Part shown: positions 14,153 to 18,445 of the stretch, piece by piece
Position numbering within the stretch: the first letter of the stretch is position 1
Layout of the letters: each line of letters starts with the position of its first letter
Source of the DNA: an uncultured Ruminococcus sp.
GTDB lineage: Bacteria; Bacillota; Clostridia; Oscillospirales; Acutalibacteraceae
DNA length: 18,445 nucleotides
Assembly: GCA_910585865.1 (NCBI GenBank)
Contig: CAJUGO010000023.1
Location: forward strand, 1-18,445
Reading direction: 5' to 3'
Translations under genes and position numbers: made by a program
The notes under the pieces: model-generated
The model's database searches: none
The model's input: the letters and a program-made list of their open reading frames with translations, nothing else
What the model was told of the DNA's origin: nothing

Positions 14153-15052
14153 TCATGACAAATAATCATTTACTTCTGCAGCGGCATTTGCTCCGTCACA
14201 GCAGGCTGTAATAATTTGCCTTAACCGTTTTGTACGCACATCGCCCGCTGCAAAAAGTCCGTCAAGCGAGGTTTTGCAGCTTTCATCGGCTATAATATAG
14301 CCTCTGCTGTCTATGTCAACAATACCTTCAACTGCAAAGCTTCGCGGAGAAAGTCCTATTGCAATAAAAACTCCGTCTGTTTTAAGTTCTTTGCCATTCT
14401 TCAAAAGCACTGATGTAACTTTAGACCCGCCGTTTATTCTTGCAATTTCATTATTATAGATAATCTCAGCATTTCCGGTGCTTTCAAGCTTTTTAACCGA
14501 AACTTTGTCTGCTTTCAGCTTGTCTCTGCGATGGACAAGAAAAACCTTTTTGCAGATGTTTGAAAGATACAAAGCCTCTGTTACCGCAGTATTTCCGCCC
14601 CCTGCAACAACAGCAATTTTATCCTTAAAGAAAAAACCGTCGCAGACAGCACAGTAACCTACGCCTTTTCCCAAAAATTCCTGTTCGCCGCTGACTCCCA
14701 GCTTTTTGTGGGCTGCTCCCAAGGAGTAAATCACAGTCTTTGATTGATAATCATCCTTTGCACAAATAACAGTAAACACCCCGTCTGTCTTTTCAATTTT
14801 CTTTATCTCATCATTAACAAACTGTGTTCCCAATGACTTTGCATGAGCATAGAATTTCTGCATAAGCTCAAAGCCGCTTATATTGCTGAATCCTGTATAA
14901 TTATCAACTTCATCTGCAAGTGCAACCGAACTTCCGGCAGGGGGTGAAGGGTCAATTACTATATAATTTAAACCGTTCCTTGATGCATATAAAGCCGCTG
15001 TCAGTCCTGCCGCACCACTGCCGGCTATAATCAAATCATATATCTTATTCAT
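14153..15052 (-). CDS. trxB: Thioredoxin reductase
   Basis: A 299-residue cytosolic FAD flavoenzyme that passes electrons from NADPH to the thioredoxin encoded just upstream. The FAD-binding motif GSGAAG is at 11-16, the redox-active pair is C134-A-V-C137 followed by DG, the NADPH motif GGGNTA is at 151-156 with the phosphate-binding HRRDK near 174, and the C-terminal FAD motif is GLFAAGDVRTKRLRQ. Two details differ from textbook enzymes: CAVC instead of CATC, and GSSVALADEVDNYTG where most have GGQ...ENYPG. The length is normal for the low-molecular-weight type. The ATG overlaps the end of trxA by 8 nt with GGAG as ribosome site, so the pair is coupled. Confidence 0.95.
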   Translation of the reverse strand: MNKIYDLIIAGSGAAGLTAALYASRNGLNYIVIDPSPPAGSSVALADEVDNYTGFSNISGFELMQKFYAHAKSLGTQFVNDEIKKIEKTDGVFTVICAKDDYQSKTVIYSLGAAHKKLGVSGEQEFLGKGVGYCAVCDGFFFKDKIAVVAGGGNTAVTEALYLSNICKKVFLVHRRDKLKADKVSVKKLESTGNAEIIYNNEIARINGGSKVTSVLLKNGKELKTDGVFIAIGLSPRSFAVEGIVDIDSRGYIIADESCKTSLDGLFAAGDVRTKRLRQIITACCDGANAAAEVNDYLS

Positions 15053-15368
15053 TTAGATACTCCATCATTTTGCTGACAAGGCTGTCCTTTGGCATTACTC
15101 CCGAAAAACGCACCTTTTCTTTTCCGTCTTTAATCAATATAAGCGTCGGCACGCTTGATACCGAATAATAATCGGCAATTTCAGCATCTGTATCAATATT
15201 AACTTTTGCAATATCAAGGGTATTTTCAAATTCTGCTCCGATCTCGTCTATTACAGGAGCAAGCATTTTACACGGAGAACACCATGGTGCAAAAAAGTCA
15301 ACAATTACGGGACGTGATGAGTCAACAACTTCATTTTCAAAGTCTTTTGAGTTAACGCTTTTAATCAT
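15045..15368 (-). CDS. trxA: Thioredoxin
   Basis: A 107-residue thioredoxin, the small disulphide reductase of the cytosol. The fold is complete: VIVDFFAPWCSPCKMLAPVI at 21-40 with active-site Cys 30 and Cys 33, and the cis-proline loop SVPT near 72-75. The active site reads WCSPC rather than the usual WCGPC, a change that can alter redox potential and partner choice; other clostridial thioredoxins also vary here. The ATG has GGAG 7 nt upstream. It is the first gene of the trxA-trxB operon, read from the promoter at 15422-15449. Its direct pairing with trxB indicates a true thioredoxin and not a special-purpose thiol protein. Confidence 0.95.
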   Translation of the reverse strand: MIKSVNSKDFENEVVDSSRPVIVDFFAPWCSPCKMLAPVIDEIGAEFENTLDIAKVNIDTDAEIADYYSVSSVPTLILIKDGKEKVRFSGVMPKDSLVSKMMEYLNE

Positions 15369-15421
15369 AATATCACTCCAAAAAGTATAATAATCCTAGT
15401 GTTGCCTGTTTTCTGAAAAAT

Positions 15422-15449
15422 ATTATAATGCAAGCGCTTAACAATTCAA
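15422..15449 (-). promoter_or_regulatory. Promoter of trxA-trxB, with cre-like core
   Basis: On the minus strand TTGAAT (15449-15444) and a perfect TATAAT (15427-15422) are 16 nt apart. The spacer contains AAGCGCTT, the core of a CcpA catabolite site, with the right half fitting the consensus and the left half off by two bases. Control by CcpA is only a possibility. Confidence 0.55.
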
Positions 15450-15473
15450 ACCAAAGTTTTATCCGAATTCTAA

Positions 15474-16088
15474 TTATTGGAATTCTTTAATTTTATCAGC
15501 GTATTCCGTTAATAAATTTTTGTCATAAATTTTTTCCTTTGTTGAATTGCGAACCTCACTCCACAAAATTGAAGCGACTTTTAATTTGTTTGTATATATA
15601 GAATTATTTTCATCTGCACAAAAATCTTTTAAAAACTTATTCCATTGACAAGATGAATTGTCATTTTTAGCATATTCCTTTTTACCGTAGTAAATATCCA
15701 ACATATCTCTTAAAGTAAATGAAGTATCGTTATCCAGTTTAACCTTCTTAGATGTTGCTACCATATCTGTATTAAATTTAAAATTGCTGACTCCTGTCTG
15801 TTCAGAAAAAAAATCCCTGAACTTCTGATTAAAACAAAAACCACAATCCAGCAGCTTTGTATCTAATGTAAGTTTTTCAACAGTAGGCTTTTGCCTTTTT
15901 ACTGTTTTCTTTTTCTTTATTATATTTCCTCTAAAATATTCTTTTATATTATAATTTAATTCTGCTTTTGTTCCGTTGTTATCAATTCCCAATTCTTTAC
16001 ATATGCGTTTTAATTCTTCTATATACCAATAGTACCTGCTGAATTCCTCATAAGATTTTATTTCTTTAAATTCCGGTCTTTTTTCCAT
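15474..16088 (-). CDS. SAP-domain protein with DUF6434
   Basis: A 204-residue soluble protein with two parts. Residues 19-54 (WYIEELKRICKELGIDN, then GTKAELNYNIKEYFRG) form a SAP-like helix-extended loop-helix, a fold known from DNA- and RNA-binding proteins. A lysine-rich linker (KKKKTVKRQK, 58-67) leads into residues 71-178, with LLDCGFCFNQKFRDFF, FTLRDMLDIYYGKK and VASILWSEVRNS, which I recognise as the DUF6434 type that commonly follows a SAP domain. Nucleic-acid binding is plausible from the SAP part; no catalytic residues are evident. The ribosome site AGGTGA is 9 nt before the ATG. It starts 9 nt after the DUF3781 gene's stop, so the two are co-transcribed. The physiological role is unknown. 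Confidence 0.85.
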   Translation of the reverse strand: MEKRPEFKEIKSYEEFSRYYWYIEELKRICKELGIDNNGTKAELNYNIKEYFRGNIIKKKKTVKRQKPTVEKLTLDTKLLDCGFCFNQKFRDFFSEQTGVSNFKFNTDMVATSKKVKLDNDTSFTLRDMLDIYYGKKEYAKNDNSSCQWNKFLKDFCADENNSIYTNKLKVASILWSEVRNSTKEKIYDKNLLTEYADKIKEFQ

Positions 16089-16097
16089 TCCAATACT

Positions 16098-16346
16098 TCA
16101 CCTTTTCTTATGCGCTGTTATTATTGTGTAACTGTAAGCATTTACTGTAATAATGCAGTCGTCTGTTTCTGCATACCAGTTTTTGCCTTTTCTTGTTATT
16201 TCACATTTGCTGTTTTTAATTTTATCTACACACCAAGATACTGCATCATTTGTCTCTAAAGCAAGATTCTTCTTTATTCTGTCAATACCCATTTCAGTAG
16301 TGTGGACTTTATTTAAATTATCCAATAAAATCTGCTTGTCTTCCAT
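16098..16346 (-). CDS. DUF3781 family protein
   Basis: An 82-residue soluble protein of the DUF3781 family: LNKVHTTEMGIDRIKKNL, then a conserved block ITRKGKNWYAETDDCIITVN and the ending YTIITAHKKR. Family members are small and uncharacterised and no catalytic site is known. I start at the ATG at 16346. The longer frame up to a TTG at 16394 would run through the transketolase terminator hairpin, which makes it unlikely. A G-run (CGGGGGG) 11 nt before the ATG is the only ribosome site. No promoter is visible in the roughly 24 nt between that terminator's T-run and the ATG, so transcription may come from read-through or from inside the transketolase gene. It is followed by the SAP/DUF6434 gene. 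Confidence 0.85.
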   Translation of the reverse strand: MEDKQILLDNLNKVHTTEMGIDRIKKNLALETNDAVSWCVDKIKNSKCEITRKGKNWYAETDDCIITVNAYSYTIITAHKKR

Positions 16347-16369
16347 AACCGCATATTCCCCCCGACTTA

Positions 16370-16410
16370 TAAAAATCAAAAAAGGCCGGCTCAAAAACGA
16401 GCCGACCTTT
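16370..16410 (-). terminator. Terminator of the transketolase operon
   Basis: On the minus strand AAAGGTCGGCTC pairs with GAGCCGGCCTTT (12 bp, one U-G pair) around GTTTTT and is followed by TTTGATTTTTA. It begins 11 nt after the stop codon at 16422. Confidence 0.9.
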
Positions 16411-16421
16411 AATCCCTATTA

Positions 16422-17369
16422 TTAGCCTTCTTTTACTGCTTCTCTTATAACCTGAGCAATATGGGGCTGTGTAAGGCCGAACTTGTCAAGAAGCTCGAGT
16501 GCGGGACCGCTGTATCCGAATCTGTCGTTAACACCGATTTTAGTCACCTTAACAGGACATTCCTCACTTGTAACCTCGCAAACAGCATCGCCCAGTCCGC
16601 CGATTACATTGTGTTCCTCAACAGTAATAATTCTGCCTGTCTCTTTTGCTGCCTTAATTATGATATCTCTGTCAATAGGCTTAATTGTGTGAATATTAAT
16701 TAATCTGACATTTATACCTTCTGCTTCCAGTTCCTTAACAGCCTTTAAGGACTCATTTACAACAAGGCCTGTTGCAATGACGGTAATATCATTGCCCTCA
16801 TGCAGAGTAATACCCTTTCCAAGTTCAAATTTATAATTATCCGGATCATTGAAGCTGTCGATAGCAAGTCTGCCAAGACGGATGTAAACAGGACCGTCAT
16901 ATTCAATTGCGGCCTTTGTTGCAGCCATCATTTCATAATGATCAGCAGGATTCAATACTACCATACCCGGAATTGTACGCATAATACCGATATCCTCAAG
17001 GCACTGATGAGTAGCTCCGTCCTCGCCGGTTGAAATACCTGCATGGCTTCCTGCAATTTTCACATTCAGGTGAGGATACGCAACTGAATTGCGAATCTGT
17101 TCAAATGCTCTGCCTGTTGCAAACATAGCGAATGAAGCGGCAACAGGAATTTTTCCTGCAGCAGCCATACCTGCTGCAACGCCGACCATATTTCCCTCTG
17201 CAATACCGCAGTCAAAAAATCTTTCCGGAAATTCCTTCTTAAAAACACCTGTTTTTGTAGCCGCTGCAAGGTCAGCGTCAAAAACTATAATATCTTTATT
17301 TGTCTTTGCAAGTTCACAAAGAGCCATACCAAAACTCTCTCTAGTAGCTTTTTTAATAGTCTGTGCCAT
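16422..17369 (-). CDS. Transketolase, C-terminal subunit
   Basis: A 315-residue subunit carrying the pyrimidine-binding and C-terminal domains of transketolase, the thiamin-diphosphate enzyme that moves two-carbon units between sugar phosphates in the pentose phosphate pathway. The essential glutamate lies in GIAEGNMVGVAAGMAAAG (about residue 58), followed by AFEQIRNSVAY, SHAGISTGEDGATHQ and a C-terminal domain with ITVEEHNVIGGLGDAV. In many Firmicutes and archaea the enzyme is split into two genes, as here. I start at the ATG at 17369, which overlaps the stop of the N-terminal gene by one base (TGATG) and has GGAGGG about 9 nt upstream; a TTG at 17375 would add two residues. It ends the operon, just before a strong terminator. 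Confidence 0.95.
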   Translation of the reverse strand: MAQTIKKATRESFGMALCELAKTNKDIIVFDADLAAATKTGVFKKEFPERFFDCGIAEGNMVGVAAGMAAAGKIPVAASFAMFATGRAFEQIRNSVAYPHLNVKIAGSHAGISTGEDGATHQCLEDIGIMRTIPGMVVLNPADHYEMMAATKAAIEYDGPVYIRLGRLAIDSFNDPDNYKFELGKGITLHEGNDITVIATGLVVNESLKAVKELEAEGINVRLINIHTIKPIDRDIIIKAAKETGRIITVEEHNVIGGLGDAVCEVTSEECPVKVTKIGVNDRFGYSGPALELLDKFGLTQPHIAQVIREAVKEG

Positions 17370-18217
17370 CAGCAATTGCCCTCCAATCTGTCAATTTCAG
17401 CCTGAAGCTCAGCCACAGCCTGCTCGTACTGTTCCTTGTTAGGTGCAGTTCCGTGCCAGCCAACCTGATTTTCCATAAATGAAACTCCCTTGCCCTTTAC
17501 TGTCTGAGCGAGGATAGCCGTGGGCTTGCCTTTTATAGTTTTAGCCTTGTCAAGAGCGTCTGCAATCTGATTGAAATCGTGACCGTCAATCTTGATTACC
17601 TCAAAACCAAAGCTTTCAAATTTTTTATCAAGAGGCTCTATACCTGCAACCTCTTCAACCGTGCCGTCAATCTGTAGACCGTTCTGATCAACAATTACAA
17701 CAAGGTTATCAAGCTTATTGTGAGCCGCAAACATTGCTGCTTCCCACACTTGACCTTCTTCAACTTCTCCGTCACCCAGAACAGTATATGTACGATAACT
17801 CTTATTGTCTATCTTTGCTGCAAGCGCCATACCGCATGCCGCCGAGATTCCCTGTCCAAGCGAACCTGTACTCATATCAACACCCGGAGTTCCTTTCATA
17901 TCAGGATGCCCCTGAAGCATTGCACCTACATGACGAAGAACAGTAAGCTCATTCCAATCAAAATAACCCTTTAATGCAAGTGTTGCATAAAGACTGGGAC
18001 AGCAATGACCCTTTGAAAGGACAAAACGGTCTCTGTCCTGCCAATCGGGATTTTCAGGATCAACATTCATCTCTTTAAAATACAGATAAGTAAAAATATC
18101 TGCGGCTGAGAGCGATCCGCCCGGATGACCCGACTTAGCGTGATAAGTGCCGATAACTGCGCCGATTCTTGACTTTGCGGCAAGAATCCGAAGCTGTTTT
18201 ATTTCTGAACTATCCAT
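17369..18217 (-). CDS. Transketolase, N-terminal subunit
   Basis: A 282-residue subunit with the diphosphate-binding domain of transketolase. The ThDP/Mg motif GDGEVEEGQVWEAAMFA begins at about residue 148 and closes with VDQNGLQIDG; catalytic histidines are in AKSGHPGGSL, LSKGHCCPSLY and LQGHPD. With the C-terminal subunit encoded next it makes the complete enzyme linking glycolysis and nucleotide sugar supply. I prefer the ATG at 18217, since the alternative at 18229 has its GGA touching the start codon; AAAGGA is then about 12 nt upstream. The proteins cannot work alone, which explains the tight one-base overlap. Expression comes from the promoter at 18284-18311. Confidence 0.95.
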   Translation of the reverse strand: MDSSEIKQLRILAAKSRIGAVIGTYHAKSGHPGGSLSAADIFTYLYFKEMNVDPENPDWQDRDRFVLSKGHCCPSLYATLALKGYFDWNELTVLRHVGAMLQGHPDMKGTPGVDMSTGSLGQGISAACGMALAAKIDNKSYRTYTVLGDGEVEEGQVWEAAMFAAHNKLDNLVVIVDQNGLQIDGTVEEVAGIEPLDKKFESFGFEVIKIDGHDFNQIADALDKAKTIKGKPTAILAQTVKGKGVSFMENQVGWHGTAPNKEQYEQAVAELQAEIDRLEGNC

Positions 18218-18283
18218 TAATTTAACCATTCCTTTCAGAATACTGAGCTTTACATATCAAATGTGTCAAGCACACCTGTTTTA

Positions 18284-18311
18284 ATTATACACAAACAGAA
18301 ACAAATTTCAA
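18284..18311 (-). promoter_or_regulatory. Promoter of the transketolase operon
   Basis: On the minus strand TTGAAA (18311-18306) and a perfect TATAAT (18289-18284) are 16 nt apart, giving a leader of about 60 nt. A perfect 12-bp palindrome ATTTGCGCAAAT (18334-18345) lies upstream, between this and the divergent promoter. Confidence 0.75.
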
Positions 18312-18361
18312 CATTTTTTTCTTAATTGCTTAAATTTGCGCAAATATAATGAATATATCTA

Positions 18362-18389
18362 TTGAAACAAAAAAGTTTTATGATATAAT
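18362..18389 (+). promoter_or_regulatory. Divergent promoter leaving the window
   Basis: On the plus strand TTGAAA (18362-18367) and a perfect TATAAT (18384-18389) are 16 nt apart, so transcription should run right, out of the window, from about 18396. The gene it serves is not visible. Confidence 0.65.
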
Positions 18390-18417
18390 AGTCTAATAAA
18401 TTCGACTATTATATCAT
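18380..18417. promoter_or_regulatory. 14-bp inverted repeat over the divergent promoter
   Basis: ATGATATAATAGTC (18380-18393) and its exact complement GACTATTATATCAT (18404-18417) are 10 nt apart. The left arm contains the -10 box and the right arm lies in the first 22 transcribed bases. That position is typical of a repressor operator; it could also fold as a hairpin at the RNA 5' end. Confidence 0.6.
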
Positions 18418-18445
18418 TCATTTTATATTGCCCGCTCAGTTTGCC

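Noticed and set aside
17089..17442. Plus-strand 117-codon frame over the transketolase genes
   Set aside because: Antisense to well-conserved transketolase sequence, so an artefact of codon bias.

Overview
The window reads as chromosome from a low-GC, anaerobic, gut-type Firmicute (Clostridia, probably Oscillospiraceae/Ruminococcus-like). The basis is AT-rich DNA with strong GGAGG-type ribosome sites and many U-rich intrinsic terminators. It also carries a transketolase split into two genes, an AGCS amino-acid symporter, a chromosomal TraX-like membrane protein and DUF1492/DUF3781/SAP-DUF6434 proteins. That placement is inference from content, not a database match. Every confident protein gene lies on the minus strand.

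Left end (1-2990): a CRISPR array of seven 33-nt repeats and six spacers, transcribed rightward, whose last repeat is degenerate. No cas genes are visible; they and the leader should lie to the left. Next comes an orphan secreted protein with a good promoter and terminator, then two small phage-type genes (a DUF1492/ArpU-like HTH protein and a 67-aa conserved-looking protein). A gene-poor stretch of about 700 nt follows, holding a LexA-type box, a palindrome and a bidirectional terminator. This part looks like decayed mobile DNA beside the array.

Centre-left (2992-9330): an operon read leftward from a strong promoter at 8920-8948. In order it holds a 41-aa hydrophobic peptide gene not previously called because of its size, two lipoproteins (one with a C-x4-C-x-H...C cluster), a 797-aa tandem-duplicated ABC-2 permease and its ATPase. 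The promoter abuts a three-tier terminator hairpin. On its other side are 21-bp-spaced direct repeats, a 15-nt inverted repeat and a possible divergent 55-aa ORF. This cassette is the best candidate for an undescribed peptide export, sensing or immunity system; its function is not known.

Centre-right (9256-13898): HAD phosphatase and EamA exporter genes overlap, followed by an AGCS symporter and an HD-domain nucleotidase-like gene. Two related palindromes lie just upstream of EamA and of the symporter, suggesting a shared regulator. A TraX-family gene follows.

Right end (14153-18445): thioredoxin and thioredoxin reductase (trxA-trxB, overlapping, one promoter), a SAP/DUF6434-DUF3781 pair, and the two-gene transketolase with its own promoter and terminator. 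The last 150 nt hold a divergent promoter pointing out of the window whose -10 is buried in a 14-bp inverted repeat.
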